NCBI GenBank assembly: GCA_015227615.1
Contig: JAALGZ010000022.1
Coordinates: 1-64,000, forward strand
Direction of reading: 5' to 3'
Length of the DNA stretch: 64,000 nt
Source of the DNA: Labyrinthula sp. Ha
Lineage: Eukaryota; Sar; Bigyra; Labyrinthulida; Labyrinthulaceae
This document shows positions 32,354-44,508 of this stretch, piece after piece. The notes beneath the pieces were generated by a model. The model saw only the letters and a list, made by a program, of their open reading frames with translations. It ran no database searches and was not told where the DNA came from. The translations under genes and the position numbers were made by a program. Every line of letters begins with the position of its first letter. Positions within the stretch are counted from its first letter, which is position 1.

Positions 32354-35300
32354 TTTCTTATATTTTTTACAACATTATAACTTGGAATTATGTTTTATTA
32401 ATATAAAAACTATAACTTTCTTAAATAAACAACATCCCAGTTTCAAGTATTCTATATACTTGATAAAATATTCAACAAATTTAAAACTCCTCATTAAAAT
32501 TTTGCTATATTCAAAAGAAAATTCCATTGCCAAATTTCACAAGAATCAATGAGAACCTAATACCAACCCTTGCTTACATTTGTGGTACATATCATGATTT
32601 GTTTTATTTTTTTGAATTAACCGTGATCAATTGTGTGCAATCATTCATTAATACTACAAATCAATAATGTAGACCAAACTGTTCCAATATAGGAAGGATG
32701 TAATTGGGATTTGAACTGGCCATGGGTCATATCAATGGGTTGACAAACCTGTTGAAACAGTCAACACCGAAGCTTATCATTTATCTAGAGATATGCTCCC
32801 TAATTTTATTGGTTGCATTCAATTGAATCAAGCCATTATACTTCAGCAATTAATATTATTTAATTTTACTTCAATTCCCAAAGCAGAAGTTCAAGAAACT
32901 TCTGTTTCATATCTAAATACAACTCTAGAAAGCCCCACTTTCGGCTACCAACTTCAATCAAAGATCCACGAAGCAATCAATTCCTCTCACTGACCTAATA
33001 TTAGTTCCCCATTGGCCACCTTAAGATAAAGTAACTGAACTACGACGATCCTGTTGTAATAATCAGTGACCATTATCTTTCTAACATGTCAAAGATTTGG
33101 AGGTATGGGGTCCAACATCGATCAATATACCCTGCATCCTCGGAAAGCTAAGAATCGCAGTTGAACTAAACACTGTAGTCTTGAATATATGAATAAGATG
33201 AATGATTGTGCTCATCGCTAAATTCATTGACAATGTCAACTCCAGTCTTTACACCAAGCGTAAGCATATTTAGAAAGCTCTATTAAATCTTATTTACTGT
33301 TCAATACAAAATCTTATTGAGCAGATGTTCTTATCAATTAACCTTGGAAATGTCACCCTTCCTTGAATTATGTACTCTTAGAGGACAGTGCCGTGGAAAA
33401 CAAAGCTGCATTGGGGAATTCTAATTAGTTTTTCAAATTTGCTCAAATACAAATAAACACCGTTGTTAGGCTATGTGTCAAAACTTTTTTCGTGCTTCAA
33501 CTCTTTCAAATCTATGACCTCTTTCAAAATCATAAGCAATGGATATGATATTGTTGTTTTCTAGTTATATCCACCAACACCCATTTCACCAACTAGATTT
33601 TAAAATTTGCGACCACGAAGCAGTACTTGAATAAAACGGAGTCGAATAAAATTTAAGGGTAGACCTCAAAATATTCCTAACTCGACAGAATTCTTACCAA
33701 TAATTACAATTTTTTTCCATAAATAACTTCAGATCAGCATAAATTTTTATTATGCCGGCATATTTCCACGATGTAATTGCATGTATGATTTATCTCGTTA
33801 GCAGAAAACTTTTAAATAAATGTATGAACAAAGAGTAATGAAGGAAATTGAAGAAAATGATTACTAACAGATTAACATAAGCACCTAAAGGTAACAACTT
33901 GTTGTAATGTGCATATGGCTTTCATATATATGTAGACTATGAAATACTAATTTTAACTTGTTACTGGTTTTTTCCGCCCATCATATTGTTTCAGTCTCTT
34001 AAATAATGTAATTGATCTTGCTCAGTCTAATTACAATATCATTCTCATTAATACAAAAACTGCACTTAATCTTAGAATAATAAATATTTATGTTGAGGAA
34101 ACAGTGGAATTCAAGTTTCATTCTTTAATGATTTGATTTGTCAGATTGCCTGTGTGAAATTTGTGTTTAAAGCAACATTCTGGTTGATCTGGTAATATAC
34201 AATCTGTAAGGCTTGTATGATCACAATTTGGTTAAATGACCTTTCATTCTTAAATTTTAGTAACAATATTATATAGATAAAGCAATGTTATGCCATTGAG
34301 GGAAACTTTCGTATGGTTTATATTTTAGGTAACTAGGTTATAAGCAGCAGTAGAGAGAGAATCAAAAAATAGTGGTTGAATAAAGAAAATATGAAAATTA
34401 TATATCATTTAGCAAAAAAATATACTAGAAACCTATTTATGATCTACATCAGGTATATAGTACTCAAATCTAACAGTTGGTGTGCTAGATTAAGTAATTG
34501 CATTAACTTAGAGTTTTGCTTATTGAATGGGCACAGTATATCTGTTGTAGAATGCAAAACTAATAATTCTATAAATAAACCTGGGAAGTTAATACCAACA
34601 TCTAAATTTCAAAGAGTAACAAAATTCTATCGAAGATAAATATATAAATAGAAAAGAACAACTGTTATAAAAAAAATTGGCTGTGCTTAGGCCAAATTAC
34701 TCAGTCAGAGCATGGCTTGCCTTCATAGAGGCATATTGCGTTGACAAACTTCTTTAGATCTACATGAGCTAGTAAGAGTTTAATAACTTCTTACCATTTA
34801 TATATCATTTATATAAAACTCCTCGCTTTTTATTCAAGCTATACGTATGTATATCAGGTCTGAGTTGAATATATATACTATTAAACTACACCTGCGTTGT
34901 ACTGTGCTTTTGAAATGAACAGGTTTATATTTTTGTTTGATTTGAAGTGCTAAAAAAAGAATACCATAAGCCAAAAAGAATTCATTGAAGTACAGAGATT
35001 ATAATTTTCAGCTACAGGTTTTGTCTTGTTTTCATGCTTTCCATTATATGAGTCTTTCGATAGGCCACCTCTATGCATCATATATCAATAACGTTGGAAA
35101 AGTAAACACCCGCAACAATGTCCTTAATCTTAAGTATATATCACGTGGTTATCGAAGGATAACTCTTTGTAATCCGAACTCATATGCTATGCATAGCACA
35201 TAATCAAAAAGACTATCTTTGAGGAGTACCTTTGCAGCTATGTTCAATATTTAAAAGGTATAGGCCTTTTGGATACAAGAAAATTTTTTGTTTATTTAGC

Positions 35301-35716
35301 GGAATTACTTGAGAATTTTTACTTCTCATTGATCCAACAATGTCTTCTCATATGTAATTTGGCTAAACAAATGTTTTCAATATTTTCTTAACATCGCTTC
35401 GGAGATGAAAAAGCGCAACTCAGTTTAGTTATTTTTACTATTTGAAAAAATGTTTTGACTGAGTCCTATCTATCTGGATTGACCTCCAATAATATAGTTC
35501 CAAGATTGAATAAGCACGATTCAAAGTATATGTCATCTTAATTTCTCTACCCGAGCACCTCTTTCATATTCAAAGAGCATAAAAGTGAATGGCACCATAT
35601 TATACTAGATACTATCTTGTTTCATGCTTGTACTCCTGGTTTCCAAGAATGCAATTATTTTATACAAAAGTGGTAATATTCAATAATTTCCAACCTCAGC
35701 AAATAACTGTGCAGAC
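32354..35716. other. Gene-free spacer
   Basis: Short open frames only. The part from about 32700 to 33200 is a little richer in GC but shows no domain. I see no repeat or RNA gene. It ends at the target duplication of a solo LTR. Confidence 0.5.
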
Positions 35717-36018
35717 AGTCAGACACTAAGCAGTCGAGTGTACGACTCTCTCCATACTGACTGTTTACACTTTACATAGTTATAATACAATATTACATTA
35801 CCGCACAATTGGTGCAACTTTACATAATACATTTTTACTAATACATAAGCACCAGAAACAAAATATCGTAATACCTCAATATCTCAACAGCTGCTTGAAG
35901 TTAGAAGACGTTACTTATATCATTTTAAAGCTCTTTTCAAGCTCTTTCAGTTAATTTAATTTAATATATACTTATCCTCATACACATATAGACGATACGG
36001 ACAATTACTTGTCTAACT
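35717..36018 (+). repeat. Copia-family solo LTR with 5-bp target duplication
   Basis: This 302-bp sequence is closely similar to the LTRs of the element at 49902-54965 and is in the same orientation. Its ends are AGTCAGAC and GTCTAACT. A perfect 5-bp direct repeat, cagac, flanks it (35712-35716 and 36019-36023). Confidence 0.93.
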
Positions 36019-37020
36019 CAGACAATATAGAATTGTTCTTGGAATAAAGTATTGATATGCTCAATGTAGTATACTTGAGAGCTTGCTAATATATTAAGAA
36101 TAGAACCTAGGATATAACCTCATCTCCAATTTAACTTCGTAAACAATGTTCTTAAAGAAGTATAAACCGGAATCGATTTAAGATATCTTAGACATCTTGT
36201 AGTAAAGACTATTGAGAAATTCATGTCTCATGAGATGGCCCAGCCTTTTGCAATTAGTTTTCTTGATCTCATAAGGGAAAATAAAGGTTATTTACCTGTA
36301 CTTCTTCAGAAGTGATTAAATGATTTGTTGCCTATGATTTGGCTTGAAGCCATGTCAAAACGAAAAATGTTATATAATACTTTCAGGCACCTAGATAGAC
36401 TAGAGGCCAACGACAAGATTTCTAAGTGTGCACGAATTACATATCATGCCCTAGTAACTATATCATATTTTGATTATACGATACAGTCTAAGTTTTTCTT
36501 AGAGAAACAAATACTTAATTCTTCTCGACTTTGTTCACGATATGACTAGATGTGAAATTTCTGATATCCTGCATAAATCAGGAAAATGTTTTGCGTAGGA
36601 AACGCGAATGGGTTTAAGTTTACTCAAGAGGATGCAAGAATTCTCAGATGAATTATACTTATTGCCTCGCAGTTAAAAGCACTAAGTTTAAGTGCTTTGA
36701 AGACATCAGAAACAAGATTATTCCTGAATCATGAACTACTTCTTGCACTTAAGGCTTTGGGCTTAATTCTGAGGCTTTCTTTGCTAACGTTGCAGCATTG
36801 AACTAATTCTTTTATTCCAGACGATCTCATCCTGAGGAACAAGAATTATATCCCCGGTTTCTAAACGTCAATTGAAGAAAATTAACAAGAATTTCCTAGT
36901 ATATTTCTGGACACAGAGCATCTAAAACTAGTGATATACCTTTTAGGTTATCAAATCAAGTATTCCTACCAATTAATTTTAATAACTTAGTTACTTTAGT
37001 CATCTGGGAACAACTTCATT
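36019..37020. other. Gene-free spacer
   Basis: One open frame of about 70 codons near 36325 has no ATG at its start and no domain-like pattern. Otherwise nothing seen. The last part is the 3' flank of the fusion enzyme. Confidence 0.5.
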
Positions 37021-39921
37021 CTACATCGACTGTAGACCTTTTCTCAGCCGTTTCATAGCCTCCTTAATGTCTTCTTCAGATGCCGCGAAAGAAATTCTTA
37101 ATCCATTAGGGTACCCAAAAGCATCTCCTGGTGGTAATGCTACTCCAAATTTCTCCAGCAAAATCATACTAAGTTGAGTACTTGTCTTACCCTTTAAGAA
37201 AGGTTCAATGTCAATGAACAAGTAGAAAGCGCCCAAAGGAACTGAAAACTTGACACCAGGAATCTGCTTGACCAAATCTAGAACTAGGCTCTTTTTTTTT
37301 TCTAGTCCTTTGTACAATTCCAGCATGGGAACATCTAATGCAGCCAACGCCGCATACTGCGAAACACTAGCTGCACAATTGTTGATTTGAGATTGGATCT
37401 TTTGACAAACTTTTACAATTTTTTCTTCGGCTATTAAGTAGCCAATTCTTAATCCAGTCAAAGCAAAGTTCTTCGAAAATCCTGAAATTCTGACTAATCG
37501 TTTCCCGAGTAAATCACCCAATATTAAACTTCTTCTTAAGCCTAATTCTCTTGTTTGCTCACCTTTGGAAAATTCACTAAAAAACAAATTTGAATATATT
37601 TCATCGTAAAACACAAACATATGATTAAACTCAGGTTTCAATAAAACTTCAGCCAGTTCTCTTAATTGCTCTGATGAATATACAGCACCTGTCGGATTCG
37701 AGGGATCACAGAGCAGGATTCCTCTAATTTTTTCTGTAGAATCGTGGTGCTTTCTCAAGAAGTTTTCTAACTCTTCCGCACTTATGATAAAATTATTCTC
37801 AATTGTACTCTCAATAATTATTGGGATTCCCGAATTTAATCGCACAATGTCGGGATATGATGTCCAATATGGACTTGGAATAATTACTTTATCTCCTGGG
37901 TTTAAAATACCTTTGCAAAGTTGGTAAAATACTTGTTTACCACTTGATGAAACTAAAATGTTGGTAGATGAAATCATCAGTTTTCCCAAAGAGTTTTGAT
38001 ATCTCTCCGCCAGTTTTTCTCTAAGTTCAGGAATTCCAGCAATTGGTGTATATTTTAGTTTACCTGAATTAATTGCAGAGTGCATTGCATCAAGAACAGG
38101 TCTAGGAGGGAGAAAATCAGGTTCTCCAACAGCTAAAGAAGAAACAATATCCTTACCCTCTAACTTCATTTGCTTGGATTTACTAAAAAGAGCTGCTGTT
38201 TTACTTTCATGAACTTCATTAAGTACAGAATTAAACTCTAGAGAGTTTTCAAGTTCGTTTCCAAGTTGAAAAACAGCAATTTTTATTTTTTCTATCATCT
38301 GTTTACTATTTGGATTATTCTTAAACAAAGCCTGAAACAAATCCCAAGAATCTTTAACTGTGTGATCTCTTATTGTCAAAAGACTTTTAAATCCTAAAGT
38401 TGAAATTTCTGTTTCTTCTAATGATAGTTTATCAACAACTCTACCTAAGAAATGAGTTACGAATTGACTATTTGCAGCAACTAAATCATGTTCTTCACAA
38501 CTCATTTCTACTAATCTACATCCTTCTTTTCGAAAAATATCCAAGAAAAAATCTGCTTGGTATTGAAACTTTTGTTCTTTCAAAGGCTCATAAATCATAG
38601 GTAAATTACTCCAAGAATGTTTACCTGATTCGGGACCAAACATTGGATGAGTTAAAAATATTCCAAAATATTCTTTATTCTCATCTCTTAATTCCATTAA
38701 TTTCTGTTTTGGAAAGGTTTTTACTGAAAGAACGTCAATTACTAAAGTATGTTTTAATAAGTGTAAAAAGGGTTTCATTTGTTCTAAAACTTTTTCCAAT
38801 GCTAAAATAGCAACAGATATAACCAAAATATCTAAATTTTGATTTAAAAATTCTTCTAAATTTCTAAAAAAATCAACATGTAAATCTTTAGCTATAGAAG
38901 AATAATCAGATCGTGAAAAAGCTGAAACTTTTGAATATTTTGTAAATGTCTTTGATAAAAACTGTCCAAAATTACCAAAACCTAATATCCCAATTTTAGT
39001 TTTTTCTTGTTTCTGCTTAGATTGAATTTTTTCTGCAAGTGAAAATTCACCAGGTAAGAAATCCACTAATACCGCATCTGTAGGAAAACAACCTAAAACT
39101 CTTAAAAAAACAGTCATTTCTTTTAATTCTTCAATTGCTTCTTTCATTCTCTTATCATTTAAACCAGCTAAAATATCACAGAAAAATACAAAAGGATAAG
39201 TTTGTTCAGTATTTTGTAAATTAAATCTATTTGGTCTTGATTCTAATTTAGTTAAATCTAATCCACGAGAAGCAAAAACTCCAAGAGCTAAATGAAGTGC
39301 ACCAGGAACATTTTTATGACAAAACACTAAGGAAGTTTTCATTTTTAGCTTTTTTTCTTCTTCTCTTTTAATATCTTTTTTACTCAATAATAAAAATCTT
39401 GTTGTATTTTTATCACTGTCTTCAATATTCTTATCTAATATTTCCAACCCATAAACTTCAGCAGCTAACTCTGAAGCAATAGCAGCTTCTTCAATATTTC
39501 CATTTAATTTTATTTTTTCTGCACTTCCTGCTGTATCGAAATCTTTTTGTGGTTTTATATTCTTACTAATCAAGTAGTCTTGACATTGAGCAAGAGCTTG
39601 ATAATGAGATCTTGCTATTTTTATTTTGCTTGCTGAATTTGGCAAACAAAGAAGACAATGATGAACCGGAAAATCTATTTCTGCTATAATATGAAAGTTG
39701 AACTTTATCTGCAAGTCAAAAACTTCATGAATACTTCCTCCTGATGAATTTTCTATTGGTAGCAGAGCGTAGTCGCATAAATTCTTGTCTAATGAGGTGA
39801 AGCAATCTGAAAATGACTCACAGGGTAACGTATTTAGATTTTTTCCTAAGAGTTTATGTATTGCTGCTTGGGAATAAGCTCCCTTCACGCCTTGAAAAGA
39901 TACAACAGGTTTCTTACTCAT
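37021..39921 (-). CDS. Trifunctional prephenate/arogenate dehydratase, TyrA dehydrogenase and aminotransferase fusion
   Basis: This 966-residue protein covers all routes from prephenate to Phe and Tyr. Residues about 5-180 form a prephenate/arogenate dehydratase catalytic domain (SFQGVKGAYS, IENSSGGS, NTTRF at 172-176). Residues 195-285 are an ACT regulatory domain with ESRP (227-230), which in PheA enzymes binds phenylalanine. Residues 308-560 are a TyrA-type dehydrogenase: Rossmann loop GFGNFG (314-319) and THPMFGPESG (424-433), as in arogenate dehydrogenases. Residues 585-966 are a class I PLP aminotransferase of the Ib type: NPTG (742-745), DEIY (773-776), PLP lysine 817 in SGFSKNF, substrate arginine 942. 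No organelle-targeting extension is seen, so it is probably cytosolic. The aminotransferase is plausibly a prephenate aminotransferase, giving a self-contained arogenate route. No introns. Confidence 0.92.
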   Translation of the reverse strand: MSKKPVVSFQGVKGAYSQAAIHKLLGKNLNTLPCESFSDCFTSLDKNLCDYALLPIENSSGGSIHEVFDLQIKFNFHIIAEIDFPVHHCLLCLPNSASKIKIARSHYQALAQCQDYLISKNIKPQKDFDTAGSAEKIKLNGNIEEAAIASELAAEVYGLEILDKNIEDSDKNTTRFLLLSKKDIKREEEKKLKMKTSLVFCHKNVPGALHLALGVFASRGLDLTKLESRPNRFNLQNTEQTYPFVFFCDILAGLNDKRMKEAIEELKEMTVFLRVLGCFPTDAVLVDFLPGEFSLAEKIQSKQKQEKTKIGILGFGNFGQFLSKTFTKYSKVSAFSRSDYSSIAKDLHVDFFRNLEEFLNQNLDILVISVAILALEKVLEQMKPFLHLLKHTLVIDVLSVKTFPKQKLMELRDENKEYFGIFLTHPMFGPESGKHSWSNLPMIYEPLKEQKFQYQADFFLDIFRKEGCRLVEMSCEEHDLVAANSQFVTHFLGRVVDKLSLEETEISTLGFKSLLTIRDHTVKDSWDLFQALFKNNPNSKQMIEKIKIAVFQLGNELENSLEFNSVLNEVHESKTAALFSKSKQMKLEGKDIVSSLAVGEPDFLPPRPVLDAMHSAINSGKLKYTPIAGIPELREKLAERYQNSLGKLMISSTNILVSSSGKQVFYQLCKGILNPGDKVIIPSPYWTSYPDIVRLNSGIPIIIESTIENNFIISAEELENFLRKHHDSTEKIRGILLCDPSNPTGAVYSSEQLRELAEVLLKPEFNHMFVFYDEIYSNLFFSEFSKGEQTRELGLRRSLILGDLLGKRLVRISGFSKNFALTGLRIGYLIAEEKIVKVCQKIQSQINNCAASVSQYAALAALDVPMLELYKGLEKKKSLVLDLVKQIPGVKFSVPLGAFYLFIDIEPFLKGKTSTQLSMILLEKFGVALPPGDAFGYPNGLRISFAASEEDIKEAMKRLRKGLQSM

Positions 39922-40029
39922 TTTCTTATTCGTTTGGTTCGGGCCATGTGGCCAAATTTATATTTCCAGGAAAGTTCTTTGAAGAAAAGAAGAAAAACAA
40001 AAGATATGGATTTTAGTTAAAAAGAATAG

Positions 40030-40155
40030 TTAATCTCGATCAAAATTTTCATCAAAACCCTCGTATTTTTCAAAGATGACAATGGCTTCAGCAAAATAAA
40101 CTCTTTTCTTCCATCCTGCTTTTTCAGTGCCTTCATACTCTTTCACTTGTTGTGT
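40030..40155 (-). pseudogene. Orphan exon-like coding fragment
   Basis: The minus strand is open for 41 codons ending in TAA and reads like real protein: KEYEGTEKAGWKKRVYFAEA followed by IVIFEKYEGFDENFDRD. It has no start codon, and a stop lies just upstream, so it could be a last exon whose upstream partner I cannot find, or the surviving tail of a lost gene. It lies about 110 bp upstream of the fusion-enzyme start on the same strand. No family recognised. Confidence 0.35.
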
Positions 40156-40403
40156 TCACAAGAATATAAGATATCCATATATATTCTGGCTTAATAAAAT
40201 AATAATTTTCACAGTTTGTTTTTGTAAAAAAAGTATAGTTATAATAACTAATTTCATGAATTTATACACAAGATTCACTCAAATGTTTTATCCTTACCAA
40301 TAGAGATTTTCCATATACTAAGGTCACAAGACTTCCCTACTATCAATTATTAGCAATTTACAATCTAAAATAATTCACATGACGCAATATAAATATCAAC
40401 TTG
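40156..40403. other. AT-rich spacer
   Basis: Nothing recognisable between the orphan fragment and the solo LTR. Confidence 0.4.
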
Positions 40404-40842
40404 TGTAGAGAGAGGTAGGCATAGGCACTCGTATTAGTGTTATTTTTTGAGAAAGATTGATTATTTGAAGAATGGTTAGTTTATTTATTTATTTGATAGG
40501 TAAAGTGATGACGTGGAATGAAGGAAAGGCAATACGAAGTGTAAATACTAACGGAAGGTAACGTTAATATGGATAGTACACAAAAGGGAAATAATAAGTA
40601 GTGATAAGAAGGAGATAGAGAATACGGTATATAATTAGCTGTAGTTTAACAGTCAGTAATAATAGTTAGTTAACCTTTAAGCATACACTATTTAGCAAGA
40701 AACTATATAGAAAAAGAGTTAGTGTCGCCTTTTTCCTGAAGAATTTTGAACGAAATTACAAGTAGAATAACAATTCAAGTAGATAAGTTACAGCAGAAAA
40801 TTGAAATAAAAGTAAAAAAGAACACCTTTAAAGCACTCTATA
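40404..40842 (+). repeat. Diverged solo LTR related to the gypsy-type element
   Basis: This segment of about 439 bp aligns along its length with the LTR at 4733-5178 (sense strand here is plus). Shared blocks include GTGATGACGTGG, TTATTAGCTGTAG-like and ATATAGAAAA...GTGTCG...TTTTTCCT, in the same order and spacing. It begins TGTAG, like the 5178 end. Flanking (a)cttg at 40399-40403 and 40842-40846 gives a 4-5 bp target duplication. It is clearly older than the copia LTRs. No internal coding remains beside it. Confidence 0.72.
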
Positions 40843-42259
40843 CTTGAAAATAAAAAAGTTGAATTTAATAAACTTCCTCAAAATATACTCTATATTGCCT
40901 CTTACAGCCCTATCTTATAGTTCCAGATCAACTATGAAATAATTAGTTCTCATATTATTCTTCATTCCAAATAATTCCTTGAGTTTGTTGTCAATTGAAA
41001 AATTTATTGCAATAATGTTGTGTAACTTGGTAAGAAAAACGGGATATTAGAGAAGATATCACAGCTTAATTTCGCTTACACACTGGAAAGCTCTTTGTAA
41101 CTATAGACTGATATGTTTCCTCGTATAAGGAGGTATAGGAAAGAGACCAGTAGAACATAATATCCGTTAGCGTGTGCTGAGATTTAAAACTTTCAGGTTT
41201 GTATTTGAAATTAACATTGAAATCAATTTTGGTTGCATATTAAATTCCAGTAGTATTTTACTAATATCATGGATTTCCAGTTGGATCTTGAAAGACTTCA
41301 GGAATGTATGCATCATGGGGTAAGACGTTGAGTAAAGCAGAGATAGTTCTCGAGTAGTAAGACTGGAGAGAAGATTTGTAGAAGCCACAAAAACAATCAA
41401 GATATAGCTTGACATAGGTTAGGTAGAGGAGTGATCCCTGAAGATATGGTTGGGAAAGGGTCTTCTATGAACGATACAGGGTTATATAAATGTATGCATA
41501 AATTCTTCGTTGTCATCTATGATGGAAGAACTCCAGTGCAATTCTGTTGTCAATTGCTACTTGATTTTTAGTAGATTCAGATTAGTTTGAATTTACAATT
41601 TTCACATAGATTCTAGTTGTTTGTTTAAGGTGTTCTTGTTATTAGGTTGATAGAAATTTTGTTGGTTGTAATTCTTAACTTCATGAAGCTTTCTTCCAGT
41701 TTTTTTGTTTATGGTATTTTGACCTAATTAAGTATTAGTAAAGCCTTAATTAAATTTCAAGAATATATTTTTGTGGTCTTTTCATTATCATATTGATATA
41801 GGTACAGAGCTCAATTATGTGTACAAGTTTTGCATAATTAATATTTTAGTTATACTCTACATTGTGATAGATATTGAGTTTTTTTTGCTTAATAATTAAG
41901 TTTATGTATAGAATGGGATAGATGGATGATTCGGAGAAGATCCCGTTTATTTTCTTTATTACGCTCTACTCGCTTGCTACTTCACGGGTGAAGACAACTA
42001 CTAAATGTTGAAGACAAATGGTCACCATATGCCCTCGATTCAAGATACTTAAACTGAGGGTATTAAGTTCCCCAAATTTCTTACCAGAACATTCACGATT
42101 TCTCAAAATGTAGGTGTATTGTTTCTTCCACTTTCTTTAGTGACATCATATGATCATGTGTAAGAATATCTTTTGGTACTCGTATATTGCTAAGAACTTC
42201 ACTCGCAGACAATATACATGTACTTGGTAATTTGTAAGAGGGTTAGGCTTGTTGACTTA
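40843..42259. other. Gene-free spacer
   Basis: No gene, RNA or repeat recognised. An 82-codon frame near 41167 is low complexity. Confidence 0.45.
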
Positions 42260-42540
42260 TTTTCAGTTTTTTTAATGGTTTTTCAGATATTCCTCTATCT
42301 TCATAACTGCTGTTTCGCTCAATTTTTCAGAGTTGCCATGGGTAAGAACCACTTGATTTAAATAGCCTTTCTCTGCCCAGTACTATCTCTAGAGAAACCG
42401 TTATCTACTTCAACTCCTTTGCATTGAACTACCTCATCATATTTTAATTTCCATAACACAGTAACTTTGGTTCTTCCCGACACATTTTCTACCGCAACCA
42501 GAAATCAGGTTAGAGAAAGAGCTTCTATCCGAAGAAGACA
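42260..42540 (-). mobile_element. Decayed Ty3/gypsy-type integrase remnant
   Basis: Minus-strand translation shows scattered short stretches in the right order for the integrase core of the element at the left edge, including a piece around LVAVENVSGRTK and a later VEVDNG piece. It is heavily broken, with many breaks, and much older than the element at 1-5178. Surrounding sequence up to about 43500 may belong to the same relic but gives no clear match. Confidence 0.45.
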
Positions 42541-44016
42541 GTTTTAGATTTTTAGCACCATCTGATATTTTACTTTTCCCTCAATTTGTTGAGTATACCA
42601 GGAGCTAACTTGAATAAATGTTGTATTTCCATTGTTTGTTCAATGCTGATAATTTTTCTTCCTGAGAAAATTAAGATAGCGCGCTCTGTAAGATCGAAGG
42701 TTTGTTTGAATTTGATGAAGATCATATAGAGGGTTTTCCATCACAACGGGGGCGATTCTTGATTATTTCCAGGAATTAGTTTTGTGCTTGGTGGAATTCT
42801 CTTTCCTAAAAAATGCTTCGCATCTTTGTAGCTTTCCAATTACATGTTCTCATTTTTTATCGAGGATGGTTGCTAACAGCTAATTGGTCCAAAAATGTAA
42901 GGTTCCTGTGTTTACCTTTCCCCTTATCCTCTAACTCAAGTTTTCCATTGTGTATGTGCTGTTACCGTTCTCTGAGCTTATTAGTATTACTATATGCCAA
43001 GATAATTTAACCCGTTCCTTTCCAGTCTTTCGGGTCATACATATATACCCCATTTAGCACAGTACTAAATCCAGACGCCAGTAACTCTTGAAGTCATGAA
43101 GAATTAGTTCGAATTATTCTATCGAAGTGGATAGAAAATGTGGAATTTGTTCTATCGTACGCGAGTTTTCTATTCTTTATTTTATGGCTAAAAATTGTAC
43201 TCTACTAGATCAGTTTATCGCACACTTCCTAGTATGTTCAAGGGTGGTTGCGTCTCGAAGATATGTTTATCGAAGAGTTTTAGTCGTTTTTGAAGATCAA
43301 GATCTTTCCATGTTTATTATGTTCATTTTCTTGGTGAAATTTTACCTTTTGGGTAGGAGCATCCACTGCAGATATATAATTTCGTTCTCTAGTTGACTCT
43401 GATAAAAACTTGGATGATCTGGCACAGTTTCATGTTCCACCCATTCCTCCTTGTAGCCATTGACCTTTTCACTGCGCTTTGACTGACGTTTTCATCTACA
43501 GTTATGCTCCATCACAGATTTTTATTTTTTCTAGGCCAGGCTTATGGTTATTTCTAAAATATTTTTCTGCAAGTTCCTGGTGGAGTTTTTGTAATTTAAT
43601 CCCTGGAGGTGTTTTGGATGGATATGTACAGTTTCGGATATGATACGATGTCAAATTCTTTCAGATATGTATTATGAACTAACTTTTTTTTAAATATTTT
43701 GCAATAATATGGGTTTCTTAGCCATTATGGATGGATTTCAGTCGAGATATTTTTTTAATGCCACATTTTTATTTTATTTTTTTGTTTCGGTGTGTGGCTA
43801 GGTGGTCAAAGTCTTCTTTTTACCAGATGAGTTATGATAACACGTTGAATTTTCTGAATAATATTATTTTGCATAGTTTATTTGCTAAGCAGCCTATATA
43901 GGATAGGTTCTATCTCTTAGTTCTGGGACAGCAGCTGGTGACTTTTTCTTCTTCAGATTTCGCCATGTTGAAGTTATGCTGTAAAATTCTGAGATGATGT
44001 TGTTGTATAAAAGCTA
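42541..44016. other. Probable degraded repeat DNA, no gene
   Basis: Two short open frames (near 42813 and 43127) have no domain. The base composition is patchy, which would fit an old transposon relic continuing from the integrase remnant, but I cannot support any family assignment here. Confidence 0.35.
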
Positions 44017-44274
44017 TGTACTCCAGAGTTATTTGAAGTTATTCCACTAGTAGCATTCTGTGGATTGGATTGTGATGATGGTTTTTGTGTCGCTAATGAG
44101 GAAATTGTAGCTGATCTTTTATCTGAGGCTGCTGCTTTGTTTGGATGTCCTTTTGAAGTTAACGATCCGTGTTTTGTTACATTTGGGGAAGAGGGATCTG
44201 CATCTCAAGCTGAGTTAGCTTTTATAGTTGTACTAATTGGAACTATTGGACAAGCAATTGCAATTGGAAATTAG
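44017..44274 (+). pseudogene. Truncated eight-cysteine secreted-family gene, copy C
   Basis: An 85-codon open stretch matches the last 45 percent of the family: CTPELFEVIPLVAFCGLDCD, then DGFCVANEEI, ALFGCPFEVNDPCF and a hydrophobic GPI-like tail (AFIVVLIGTIGQAIAIG). Six of the family's eight cysteines are present. Homology begins sharply at the CTPE codons; the signal peptide, the first two cysteines and the GEPGF core are absent, and no upstream exon with a short intron was found. It is on the opposite strand to the cluster beside it and lies 235 bp from the edge of the inverted duplication. It is not identical to any other copy, so it represents a separate, lost member. Confidence 0.75.
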
Positions 44275-44508
44275 TTTCTTAAAGTTTAAGGAATAATATA
44301 GAATAGAAAATTTGAGTTTTATGTTTTTTTTCAACATGGTTTGAAAGTTTGGTACAACGAGGCAAAATTTGAAGTAGATGATTATTGTGCTCAAGTGTTG
44401 AAAAACTTAATTTGCAGGATACTAGGATTAACAATAATATTTTCCTGTAGATCCAAAAGATTTTTTTTAGAATGAACTCGTATTACATTTTGCTCAAGAG
44501 AAGGTATA

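Noticed and set aside
44065-44274. Stand-alone 69-residue gene starting at the internal Met
   Set aside because: Family homology extends upstream to 44017 without a start codon, so it is the tail of a truncated gene.
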